Source of the DNA: Runella defluvii
GTDB taxonomy: Bacteria > Bacteroidota > Bacteroidia > Cytophagales > Spirosomataceae
Assembly: GCF_014195535.1 (NCBI RefSeq)
Contig: NZ_JACIBY010000001.1
Span: 310,001 to 374,000 of the forward strand
Length of the DNA: 64,000 nt
Direction of reading: 5' to 3'
Part shown: in pieces, positions 19,801-27,071 of the stretch
Layout: the number at the start of each line of letters is the position of its first letter
Numbering within the stretch: position 1 is the first letter of the stretch
Position numbers and translations under genes: made by a program
Notes under the pieces: model-generated
Databases searched by the model: none
Told to the model about the DNA's origin: nothing
What the model saw: only the letters and a program-made list of their open reading frames with translations

Positions 19801-19955
19801 GTATATGAAGTGCTCACCGAAATCTGCGGAGGGTCAATGGCGGGATAATCCCTCACCGCCAAAAACGAAAGCCCCACGACTCCAAAAATAATGATTGCCA
19901 AGTTCATCACTGTGGCAAGCACGGGGCGGTTTATGGATAATTCTGAAATGTTCAT
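16854..19955 (-). CDS. RND efflux transporter (AcrB/HAE-1 type)
   Basis: 1033 residues, normal for an RND pump with 12 transmembrane helices and two large periplasmic loops. The proton-relay aspartates are present as Asp401-Asp402 (GLVVDDGIVV) in TM4. The porter-domain motif RDYPAIDPP near 35-43 and repeated QPGANNIKIADEI-like segments are typical. It exports hydrophobic compounds by proton antiport with the adaptor and the outer-membrane duct. Its start overlaps the stop of the adaptor gene by 4 bases (ATGA). The substrate cannot be predicted. Confidence 0.96.
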   Translation of the reverse strand: MNISELSINRPVLATVMNLAIIIFGVVGLSFLAVRDYPAIDPPQISVSTSYTGANPDIIESQITEPLEKQVNGIQGIRTITSSSSQGSSQISVEFNLGVDLEAAASDVRDKVSQALRSLPQDINAPPVVSKADANGEFIMILAVQSESKSLLELSDYAENVLQQQLQTVDEVSAINIFGQKSYAMRIWLNPDKMNAYNVAFSDIRSALNNENIELPPGKIYGNNTDLTIRVLGRMTTEKQFQDLIIREDATGIVRLSDVAKVELGPEQLEQSWKYNGLHAVGLAIIPQPGANNIKIADEIYKRVAQIQKGSKSDVQIKVLSDNTKNIRNSLAEVEETLIISFILVVIVIFLFFRDWLIAIRPLIDIPISLVATFFIMYLAGFSVNILTMLAIVLATGLVVDDGIVVTENIFKKLEQGFPIRKAAIEGSKEIFFAVISTSITLAIVFLPVIFLEGFIGSLFREFGVTLAAAVLVSAFVSLTITPVLNVYLSRKNAGHGWFYQKTEPFFRGMEDGYKAMLTGFLKVRWIAWVIVLACGGIIWYCMGTLKSELAPLEDRSSIRFNVTAPEGTSYSAMSKIADDLGKFLYDSIPERDFIFVRTPGGGPGGGGATNSAAPRLALVEPTERTRSQSDIVNDLQKKLGRFNQARVFAVQEQTISVGFGSRGSLPVQFILQNQDLDKLRAIIPKFLEAARSDKTFANVDVNLKFNRPELKLSVDRMKIRDLGLTTQDVVATIQAAFSGGRLAYFIQNGYQYSVIAQVERTDRNKPEDIGRLYVRNSRGENIPLSSVIRWEESTTPTTIYHYNRYKAATISASLAEGYTIGDGIKAMESIANKLLDESYQTALSGPSRDFSESSSNILFAFMLALVLIYLVLAAQFESFIDPFTIMITVPLALAGALLSLWAFDQTLNIFSQIGMIMLIGLVTKNGILIVEFANQRREHGLKKVEAVIDASTQRLRPILMTSLATSLGALPIALSLGAASTSRIPLGIVVVCGIMFSLVLTLFVVPAVYTFVSGKHKNADNVEEKTVEVSNA

Positions 19956-21022
19956 TTCTTTTCTTTTCTTACTTTGAGAACGGCGTCAGGTTTGGCAAAC
20001 AATACCCCTGTTACAACGACAGAGTCGCCCACGTTAAGACCTTGGGTAATTTCTACACTGTTGGAACTACGGATTCCTGTTTGTACGTTGACAAACGCAG
20101 CTTTTCCGTTTCTGACCAAAATAACTTGGTTGTTGCGGTCGTCAGGAATGATGGCATTGGTCGGAATCATGATGGCTTTTTTGTTGTTGCCATTGCCAAT
20201 AATTACCTTGGCAAAAGCCCCAGGATTGGCGCGAGAATCGTCCATGAGTGCGCGCACAACCAAGCTACGGGTGAGTCGGTTGGCTTGCGGCTCAAGGGCA
20301 ATCACGGTGGCTCGGCTCAAAACCGAATCCCGCCCGTCCACGCGTACCTTCACTGTCGAACCAATCCGAACCAATTCGCTGTATTCTTCGGGAAGGGTAA
20401 AATCAATTTTCTTTTTGCCCAACTGCTGAATCGTCGCAATGATGGACGTAGGGGTTACGTACGAACCTGGGCTGATTTGACGAAGACCAATCGTTCCTGT
20501 AAATGGCGCACGAAGTACCGTCTTGTCAATCAACGTTTGGGTATAAGCCATGTCAGCCTTGAGGGTGTTGACAGTATTTAAAGCGGCGTCATAGTCGCTT
20601 TGGTTAATGCCGTTTACGTCAAGAAGTTTTTTGAAACGTTCTTCGGTGCGCACGGCGTTGTCCAATTGCACTTTGGTTCGTTGCATTTGGGCTTCGAGGT
20701 CGGCGCTGTTGATGCGGGCTAAAATCGCTCCTTGCGTGACCGTTTTTCCTTCGGGAACGTTGAGATAAGTCAAGCGCCCGCTTACTTCGGGGCGTAGCTC
20801 GGTCGATTCGCTCGGAATAATCGTTCCGTTGACTTCAACTACATTCGTGAGGGGCTGAGGAGCAGCTACCATGACATCGACAAGGGTAGGTTTGTCTTTT
20901 TTCTCTTCGCGACCGCCACCTCCTTCTTTTCCCTTTTTTTCTTTACAAGCCGACAGCGACAAACAAACCAATACTGTCGATAAACTTATGTAAAAAGAAT
21001 ACGTGGGTTTGGAATAATTCAT
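19952..21022 (-). CDS. RND pump periplasmic adaptor (membrane fusion protein)
   Basis: 356 residues with lipobox LSAC (Cys near 26), so an inner-membrane-anchored lipoprotein. Order: charged Gly/Lys linker, lipoyl half (VSGRLTYLNVPEGKTVTQG), short alpha hairpin, second lipoyl half (LRAPFTGTIGLRQISPGSYV), beta-barrel and membrane-proximal domains. It bridges the RND pump to the TolC-like duct. First gene of the three-gene operon. Confidence 0.95.
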   Translation of the reverse strand: MNYSKPTYSFYISLSTVLVCLSLSACKEKKGKEGGGGREEKKDKPTLVDVMVAAPQPLTNVVEVNGTIIPSESTELRPEVSGRLTYLNVPEGKTVTQGAILARINSADLEAQMQRTKVQLDNAVRTEERFKKLLDVNGINQSDYDAALNTVNTLKADMAYTQTLIDKTVLRAPFTGTIGLRQISPGSYVTPTSIIATIQQLGKKKIDFTLPEEYSELVRIGSTVKVRVDGRDSVLSRATVIALEPQANRLTRSLVVRALMDDSRANPGAFAKVIIGNGNNKKAIMIPTNAIIPDDRNNQVILVRNGKAAFVNVQTGIRSSNSVEITQGLNVGDSVVVTGVLFAKPDAVLKVRKEKK

Positions 21023-21188
21023 TCAAAATAAGATTTAGAGAGCTCTGTAGTTCGTTTAGTGAGGTATTAACAAGTAAACAAATGTAAGTGTTATGCAAAA
21101 ATGGTGTTTAGGTATCGTACCGAAAGCCCCTAAAAATGAGAGCAAACGGCTTTTTGACGCTACAACCCCTTTTGTAAGTTTATTACGA

Positions 21189-21208
21189 CAAAAAAGGGCT
21201 TTCGCCCT
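21189..21208 (-). terminator. Intrinsic terminator of the LytS-LytTR operon
   Basis: Read on the minus strand, AGGGC-GAAA-GCCCT forms a compact GNRA-capped stem followed by TTTTTT. It lies about 93 bases past the stop of the LytTR gene at 21301, in the direction of transcription. The rest of the 21023-21300 gap shows nothing else. Confidence 0.75.
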
Positions 21209-21300
21209 ACTGTAAAAGTGGATTGAAGCCCTTAATTTACCCAGTAAAATGTACAAATCACCCCTATCGCTCGACGGAATGATTGATTTTGTCGATATTT

Positions 21301-22059
21301 CTAAAATTCCATCAGGCGCTTTACGTTTTCTTGATAGGTACTGCCTGACTCGATTTTGGTTTGTTTTTGGTCAAGCATCACAATCATGTATTTGCCCGTA
21401 AAATACCGCTCCATCTCCCTGATTTTGGTGCTGTTGACAATCGTTGAGCGGCTTACCCTTACAAAATTTGACGGTAGTTTTTCTTCTAAACTCGTAATCG
21501 TATAATTCATCAAATACTGTTTATTATCGACGGTATTGAGCAGTACGTACTTGTCTTCGGCCTGAAAAAAACTAATGTCCGACAGCGGGACAAACAAGAT
21601 TTTATCGCCGCTTTTGACCGAAATAGAGTGCATTTCTTTCTTCGGCACCATGCTTCCGATGAGTTGCCTGAGGCTTTCTTGGCTGAGTGTTGGTTCTTGT
21701 TCGGGACGCAGGTTTCGGAGTTTGTCCATCGTTTTGGCCAAACGCTCTTTTTCAACGGGCTTGAGCAAATAATCAATGGAGTTTTCTTCAAAGGCTTTGA
21801 TGGCGTACTGGTCGTAGGCCGTCACAAAAACGACCATAGGCATATACGACAGCCGTGATAGCATCTCAAAACCTGTCATTTGGGGCATTTCGATGTCCAA
21901 AAAAAGTAAATTGGGACGTAGCGTTTCAATTTTTTGAATGCCTTCGAGGCCGTTGAGGGCTTCGTCAACCACCTCAATGAGGTCGTCAAACTGCGCCAAT
22001 AAACGTTTGAGGCGCCCTAAGGCAATGGGCTCGTCGTCGATAAGAAGGGTAGTAAACAT
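21301..22059 (-). CDS. LytTR-family response regulator
   Basis: 252 residues. The receiver domain (1-120) has the acidic pair in LIDDEP, the phosphoacceptor Asp in LFLDIEMPQMTG, and the Lys in LLKPVEKERL. A LytTR DNA-binding domain follows (about 150-252, with FVRVSRSTIVNSTKI). It is the partner of the LytS-type kinase encoded 26 bases upstream and probably regulates genes through 9-10-bp direct repeats. Targets are unknown; the RND operon starts next door. Confidence 0.94.
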   Translation of the reverse strand: MFTTLLIDDEPIALGRLKRLLAQFDDLIEVVDEALNGLEGIQKIETLRPNLLFLDIEMPQMTGFEMLSRLSYMPMVVFVTAYDQYAIKAFEENSIDYLLKPVEKERLAKTMDKLRNLRPEQEPTLSQESLRQLIGSMVPKKEMHSISVKSGDKILFVPLSDISFFQAEDKYVLLNTVDNKQYLMNYTITSLEEKLPSNFVRVSRSTIVNSTKIREMERYFTGKYMIVMLDQKQTKIESGSTYQENVKRLMEF

Positions 22060-22085
22060 AGCTAAAAGTCGTTAGAGGCGATGGT

Positions 22086-24302
22086 TTATTTCCAGTCTGT
22101 CCACTCGTGGTCACGCGGGAGGCTGATGATGACCGCTTTGTGGTCGCTGTTTTGAATTTGTAACGTGGCCTTGTCGCCATATACCAATTGAAGTTTTTCT
22201 CGAATACTTCGTAACCCGTATCCGCTGGCTATTTCTTCTTTGAAGGCAGGGCCATTGTCGTGAATCGTAAACAGAATATGGCTGGAGGTACGTTCGATAC
22301 AAATTTCGATAATTCCGTGGTCAAGCAACTGCGAAATACCGTGTTTGATGGCGTTTTCGACCAGCGGTTGCAGCAAAAAACGCGGAATTTTTACGTCCAA
22401 CAACGACGGCTGTACTTCTACCTTAAACTGAAGCCGATTCCCAAACCGCATTTGTTCAATCGCCAAATACGATTTTACTACATCCAATTCCTCAGAAATA
22501 CTATGGCTATACGCCTCAGTGCGCCCCGTGGTATAACGAAACAACTTCGACAATTGAATCGTCATTTCTTCGGCTTTGTCGGGGTCTAGGTGGACAAGCC
22601 CCGCGATGCTGTTGAGTGAATTGTATAGAAAATGCGGGTTGATACGCGCTTCGAGGGCGTTGAGTTGGGCCTTGGTTTTTAATTTTTCGAGATTGAGCAA
22701 TTGGTATTCCTGTTCCGAAATTTTGCGCGTAATCTGCCGCGTACGTTGCCAATAATACAAATAAGCACAACTCACAATTTGGGGTAAAATCAAGTAAAAA
22801 ATAGTGGTTGACTTCACGTTGCTGGGCCAAGATGCAACGGGGATTTTGCTCCAATAAAAAATGCCAATGACGGTTTGGAACGAAAGAACAAATAGAAAGG
22901 TAAGTCCAATGACCGTGAGGTACTTGGCCCAAGGGAAATGCACTTTGGAATCGAGGAAATGAATGAAAATTTGCAGCGCTAACCATGCCCCGAGGCTATT
23001 GGCGATATTGGAAAAAAAGATGCCCGTGGATAAAATGTTGTGGGAACGAAAAAACTCTAAAGAGAAATAAACGACCCCACTCAGTCCATATCCCAAAAAC
23101 AAACAGAACAAAAACGCAATCAGCATTCCTTCAAGCGAAAAGGGCGAAGGCGTTCGCTCGTGGTTGTTGGGCACTGCGGGAGGAGGCGCTGACGGAGTGG
23201 GTGATGGAGGCGTGGGCGTATTTGGTTCCGTAAACGGATGGCGTGGATAATCAGTAGGAACATACGAATAAGGCGCAGGAGCAGGCGTTCCTGACTGATA
23301 CTGCGACAGCGTAACCCGCCCGCCAAAGCTCCGAATGGTGACGTTGGGGCCGCCACCGTTGAGTTTGCCTCGTAAATTACTTCGGGACGAATAGCCGTTA
23401 AAGTCTTGAAAACGAGGATGCCTTACGCGCCCCGCGACCACTTCCAAGTCTAGCCCTTGGTGAAGCGGAAGCGCCACTTTGATGTTTCCGCCTGAAGTGT
23501 CAAACCACGAATATTGGTGAATCGACGTTACTTCGGCGGTGATATTTCCCCCACGGGTGCTGGCGCCGATATTGCCGTTGAGATGCCTAAGGCGGACATT
23601 TCCGCCCGAGGTGCTACATTCTAAGTCGCCCGTGATATTGGTGGCTTCGATGTTTCCACCCCACGTACTTCCGTTGATTTTGCCTTTGTGGTTATGAATA
23701 ATCACATTGCCGCCTTTGGTGTCGGCGCGGATAGACCCTTCATTGTCGCTAACAGTAACTTTGCCCCCAAACGTGCTGAGTTCAATATTGCCTTGACAAT
23801 GAGCTACTTCGATATTGCCGCCCATGGTTTTGCCAAGGTAGTTGCCTTCTGAATGAAGCAAGAGCAAATGCCCACCCCAAGTATCAAACTTATGGTTTCC
23901 CGAAAGGTGCTGGAGCCGAACGTGCCCACCGTACGTTTTGATAAACGAATGCAACGAGGGAGGTAAAAAGATACGAAACGATGTGCGGTGAAAATGAACC
24001 CAATTGTAAGGGTTAAAGTAATTGGGACGCGCCGTGATTTTCAACGATTCGCCCACGATGGTCATCACCAAAGGGTTGATGTCGGAGGGAAATTCGGTGA
24101 CGGGTTCTTGGTACAAAAAAAGCGATAACAAGCTGCGTACGGAGGCAAAAACCTCTACCCGAATGGCATTTTCGTCGTGGCCAATCAATTCTACGTTGCC
24201 CGATAGTGTTTCCAATTGAAGGTATTTTAACCCTTCGGCGGGGTAAGTCACCACTTTAGAAGGTGCCCCCAATTGTTGGTCAGGAGTAAGTACGGTGCTC
24301 AT
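22086..24302 (-). CDS. LytS-type histidine kinase fused to an N-terminal beta-solenoid repeat domain
   Basis: 738 residues in an unusual order. No signal peptide. Residues 120-275 hold repeats with the pattern T-x-G-G-[NHK]-[IVL]; Gly-Gly pairs fall at 125, 143, 161, 179, 197, 215, 233 and 251, an exact 18-residue period. This resembles DUF4097-type (putative adhesin) beta-solenoids. A Pro-rich linker spans 340-388, four transmembrane helices about 390-515, then a LytS-type kinase with INPHFLYNSL (phospho-acceptor His557) and an HATPase domain (LLQPLVENAIKHG, GYGLRSIREKL). With four helices and a cytoplasmic kinase, the repeat domain should also be cytoplasmic. The upstream gene overlaps by ATGA. 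Confidence 0.9.
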   Translation of the reverse strand: MSTVLTPDQQLGAPSKVVTYPAEGLKYLQLETLSGNVELIGHDENAIRVEVFASVRSLLSLFLYQEPVTEFPSDINPLVMTIVGESLKITARPNYFNPYNWVHFHRTSFRIFLPPSLHSFIKTYGGHVRLQHLSGNHKFDTWGGHLLLLHSEGNYLGKTMGGNIEVAHCQGNIELSTFGGKVTVSDNEGSIRADTKGGNVIIHNHKGKINGSTWGGNIEATNITGDLECSTSGGNVRLRHLNGNIGASTRGGNITAEVTSIHQYSWFDTSGGNIKVALPLHQGLDLEVVAGRVRHPRFQDFNGYSSRSNLRGKLNGGGPNVTIRSFGGRVTLSQYQSGTPAPAPYSYVPTDYPRHPFTEPNTPTPPSPTPSAPPPAVPNNHERTPSPFSLEGMLIAFLFCLFLGYGLSGVVYFSLEFFRSHNILSTGIFFSNIANSLGAWLALQIFIHFLDSKVHFPWAKYLTVIGLTFLFVLSFQTVIGIFYWSKIPVASWPSNVKSTTIFYLILPQIVSCAYLYYWQRTRQITRKISEQEYQLLNLEKLKTKAQLNALEARINPHFLYNSLNSIAGLVHLDPDKAEEMTIQLSKLFRYTTGRTEAYSHSISEELDVVKSYLAIEQMRFGNRLQFKVEVQPSLLDVKIPRFLLQPLVENAIKHGISQLLDHGIIEICIERTSSHILFTIHDNGPAFKEEIASGYGLRSIREKLQLVYGDKATLQIQNSDHKAVIISLPRDHEWTDWK

Positions 24303-24871
24303 CGTTGTTCAGGTTTACGTACCAAAAAGATAGCTACCAATACCATAAAAACCACCGTGAAAGGCGTAATGCTGAGGTTTCCTAAAAACTGAATAACTCC
24401 CCAAGCGGTGGTTTTTGGAGCAATAAACTGATGCGATTTGAGCCAGTTGAAGAAGAATAGGTGCGTAAAAAGTTGGATGCTCAAATTGGTAACGGTGCCA
24501 ATAATCATGATGACGATGAAGTTGACCGAAAATGCAATTTTATTCCAAAAAACGTTCAGTTTGAGTTGTTTCCAAAGAAGCCCTCCTTCGGTAGTTATGC
24601 GTTTTGGGAAAAGAACAATTTGTTTAACCCCCGCTTGCCAAGAGCCTTGCCCCAAAACAAGGACAATCAATCCGAGGCGAGCGACGACGACAAGGACATC
24701 AATGAGGGCAAAAAGCCAAGGAGAAATAACCCCAAAGCCGCCTCCTTGGGCCAATCGCCCAAAAGCCGCGATGAGGTTGAGAACACCTACTTTTATCCAA
24801 TGTTGGTTGATAAACCGTTGCGTTTCTGAAATGAGTTCGGCGAAGCCGAGGTGAATGGCTCTGAGTTCCAT
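24299..24871 (-). CDS. Multi-pass membrane protein in the LytS operon
   Basis: About 190 residues with four to five hydrophobic helices (for example LIDVLVVVARLGLIVLVLG and ITPFTVVFMVLVAIFLV). I recognise no family. I chose ATG 24871 because a good promoter ends at about 24917, which would leave the alternative ATG 24910 without a leader. It overlaps the kinase gene by 4 bases (ATGA), so it is likely translated together with it and could be part of the sensor. Confidence 0.7.
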   Translation of the reverse strand: MELRAIHLGFAELISETQRFINQHWIKVGVLNLIAAFGRLAQGGGFGVISPWLFALIDVLVVVARLGLIVLVLGQGSWQAGVKQIVLFPKRITTEGGLLWKQLKLNVFWNKIAFSVNFIVIMIIGTVTNLSIQLFTHLFFFNWLKSHQFIAPKTTAWGVIQFLGNLSITPFTVVFMVLVAIFLVRKPEQR

Positions 24872-24916
24872 GGCGGAAGTTTGGGGGCTGTTGGGTGATG
24901 AAACAATCATACGAGG

Positions 24917-24947
24917 TAAAAATAGCTGTTTTGATAACGGATACAAA
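24917..24947 (-). promoter_or_regulatory. Promoter of the membrane protein-LytS-LytTR operon
   Basis: On the minus strand TTTG (24947-24944), 19 bases, then TATTTTTA (24924-24917). This fits the Bacteroidota form TTTG-N19-TAnnTTTG with one mismatch. Transcription should start near 24910. Confidence 0.5.
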
Positions 24948-25066
24948 GCTATTTTGCCCGTGTGGATTCTACAGGGCAATTCTGACAAACCCCTCAAAAA
25001 TGGGAGTAAAGAGGGTGAAAAGAAGAGTAAAAGAAACTAGAAGTGAAGAGTGTATTTGGAGGAGTA

Positions 25067-25495
25067 TTACGATAACTCTGATAAAATTTGAATAAAATTT
25101 TCTGCATTAATCAAATTGACAGGCGGGAAACGAGTAGTTTTTAAAATATTGAAATGCTTATCATTAGAGACTAAATAGTCGGATTGAGATGCGACGCATA
25201 CATCTACAAATTTGTTGTCATCAGGGTCGTTGGGGATTAAACCCCACTGATAATAAACCTCCTGTCGGTAGATGTTGTCTAAGTGTAGAATGAGCTCTAA
25301 TACATCGCTAACAGTTTCCTTATCGTATCGTTTCCCAATTACTTCTTCATATTCAGTAATGATTTCATTATGAACAGTTAGTTCAAACTTTCCTTCAAGA
25401 AGTGCATCAAAAATGATAGAATAGGGTGATTGTTCTGCCAAAGAGACGAGAAACACATTTGTGTCTAATACAATACGTAACCTATTGGTTTTCAT
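25067..25495 (-). CDS. PIN-domain nuclease (toxin-like)
   Basis: 142 residues covering a whole PIN domain of the COG1569/PF13470 type. Acidic metal-binding residues are seen in VLDTNVFL (Asp11), TEYEE, PDDNKFVD and VSNDKHF. Such proteins cleave RNA and usually act as toxins controlled by a small upstream partner. The small gene upstream overlaps it by 14 bases, the normal layout of a toxin-antitoxin pair. Base composition is AT-rich. Confidence 0.85.
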   Translation of the reverse strand: MKTNRLRIVLDTNVFLVSLAEQSPYSIIFDALLEGKFELTVHNEIITEYEEVIGKRYDKETVSDVLELILHLDNIYRQEVYYQWGLIPNDPDDNKFVDVCVASQSDYLVSNDKHFNILKTTRFPPVNLINAENFIQILSELS

Positions 25496-25685
25496 CGTTT
25501 AACCAATCTTGCATTGTTTGAGCAGTGTATCCTTTTTCTTCCCAAAGGCGAGACGTACGCTGACGTATGCGTTTAGCAAAAAAAGCAACTAGCACCTTTT
25601 TGAGTTCCGTCAATTCTTCTTCGGAAAGTTCATAGGCAAACGTCCTCAGAAGTTCAATTTGTACGTTGGTGAGTTTAGCTGTCAT
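25482..25685 (-). CDS. Small antitoxin-like protein
   Basis: 67 residues from ATG 25685 (MTAKLTNVQIELLRTFAYEL); a longer frame start lies inside the promoter. Mostly helical and charged, with a Glu-rich helix (LSEEELTELKKVL) and a tail with RRQRTSRLWEEKGYT-like composition. Located directly upstream of and overlapping the PIN gene, so it is probably its antitoxin. No DNA-binding motif is clear. Confidence 0.75.
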   Translation of the reverse strand: MTAKLTNVQIELLRTFAYELSEEELTELKKVLVAFFAKRIRQRTSRLWEEKGYTAQTMQDWLNDENQ

Positions 25686-25707
25686 GACTATGAATGATTG
25701 TAAGGTA

Positions 25708-25715
25708 CAAATATA
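25708..25715 (-). promoter_or_regulatory. -7 promoter element of the PIN/antitoxin pair
   Basis: TATATTTG on the minus strand matches TAnnTTTG exactly. Transcription would start near 25701, 16 bases before the antitoxin ATG. No clear TTTG at the -33 distance. Confidence 0.4.
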
Positions 25716-25821
25716 ATAAAATAACAAGGGAAGTGCCTAACTTGGGTGTCATACCACATAATAGAGTAATAACAGTACTGTTGCTTCTTTTATAAACAAT
25801 TTACAGCCTTTTAAAAAACAG

Positions 25822-27033
25822 ATGAATTCTACCCTCACTTCGCGTGTCCCGCTTATCGACGGGCTTCGGGGCTTTGCCCTTTTAGGTATCATTTTAGCAC
25901 ACTACATCGGATGGCACGGCGGCTGGTCGTTGCCCCAGGAAGTGAGCAAACCGTATCAATCGGACGTGCTCTCTCAAATTATCTGGACATTTGACGGAAT
26001 CTTGGTGACTGGGAAGTTCTTCGCCTTTTTCTCGTTTTTGTTTGGAGTAAGTTTTGGACTCATGCTCCTCCGAACCAGCGACCGTAAAGCGGCGTTTTTA
26101 GCTCGTTTTGCGTGGCGAATTACCCTGTTAGGTGGCATTGGGCTACTACATCATTTGCATTGGCGGGGCGATATTCTGAGCATTTATGCCATGGTAGGTT
26201 TCGGACTTTTACTTTTTGCCAATGTCTCCGATAAGATTTTACTGTGGGTTGCTATTGGCTTGATTGTCAATGTTCCTGCACGCCTTCAGGATGCGTACAT
26301 GACTTTTCAACACATAGACACGGGGGCGATATGGGGAACGATTTTTGATGAACCAGGCAACAAACGCTACCTAAACTTGATTCGAGCGGGGGAGTATTTT
26401 CCATTTTTGGAAGATAACTGGGCTGCGTTTCCCAAAAAGATGAAATTCCAAGTTCTCAGCGGACGCCTTTACATCACCTTTGGCTTCTTTTTGTTGGGTT
26501 TTTGGTTTGCCCGTAAGCAACTCCTCCAGCAGTTCGAGGAGCACCGTATTTTCTTTCGGAAGTTACTCATTTACACTATTTCGGTGGTAGGTGTATTGCT
26601 TCTGATTGGCGTAGGTTTACAACTGAGCGGCATTTTCAACCAAACGATTCCGATGTGGTTATCGGCGTTGTTATCAATGCTCTACGACTTGATGAATGCC
26701 TGCATGGTGCTGTTTTACGTGGCAGGGGTAAGTTTTTTACTGTCCAAAAAAAGTTGGAACAAGGTGCTTTCGTCATTGGCAGCCATCGGTAAAATGGCCC
26801 TGACGAGCTACCTTACTCAAACCTTATTGGGCTGGTTTATTTTCTTCGGATTTGGGCTCAATTTGCTGGGGAAGGTATCGCCAGCCGTTGGATATTTGAT
26901 TGGAATTATGGTGTTTTTAGCCCAAATTGCGTTTAGTCAATGGTGGCTTGAGCGCTTCCGTTATGGCCCCGTCGAATGGCTTTGGCGCTCGTTGACCTAC
27001 CTACGAATCCAACCCTTTCTGAAATCTCGCTAA
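25822..27033 (+). CDS. DUF418-family membrane protein
   Basis: 403 residues with about 9-10 transmembrane helices. It opens with RVPLIDGLRGFALLGIILAH, the family hallmark, and ends with the FRYGPVEWLWRSLTY motif typical of the DUF418 C-terminus. The family belongs to the acyltransferase-3-like membrane proteins and has no settled function. The peptidase gene follows 38 bases downstream. Confidence 0.9.
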   Translation: MNSTLTSRVPLIDGLRGFALLGIILAHYIGWHGGWSLPQEVSKPYQSDVLSQIIWTFDGILVTGKFFAFFSFLFGVSFGLMLLRTSDRKAAFLARFAWRITLLGGIGLLHHLHWRGDILSIYAMVGFGLLLFANVSDKILLWVAIGLIVNVPARLQDAYMTFQHIDTGAIWGTIFDEPGNKRYLNLIRAGEYFPFLEDNWAAFPKKMKFQVLSGRLYITFGFFLLGFWFARKQLLQQFEEHRIFFRKLLIYTISVVGVLLLIGVGLQLSGIFNQTIPMWLSALLSMLYDLMNACMVLFYVAGVSFLLSKKSWNKVLSSLAAIGKMALTSYLTQTLLGWFIFFGFGLNLLGKVSPAVGYLIGIMVFLAQIAFSQWWLERFRYGPVEWLWRSLTYLRIQPFLKSR

Positions 27034-27071
27034 TGTTCAATTTTTGTACCTCGAAATAAACAACCTTTCCT

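Noticed and set aside
19895-20581. 228-codon frame on the plus strand
   Set aside because: Antisense to the RND adaptor and the start of the pump gene; no signal, domain or own promoter.
21056-21256. 66-codon frame in the gap between the RND operon and the LytTR gene
   Set aside because: It runs through the intrinsic terminator of the LytTR operon and shows no domain or start context.
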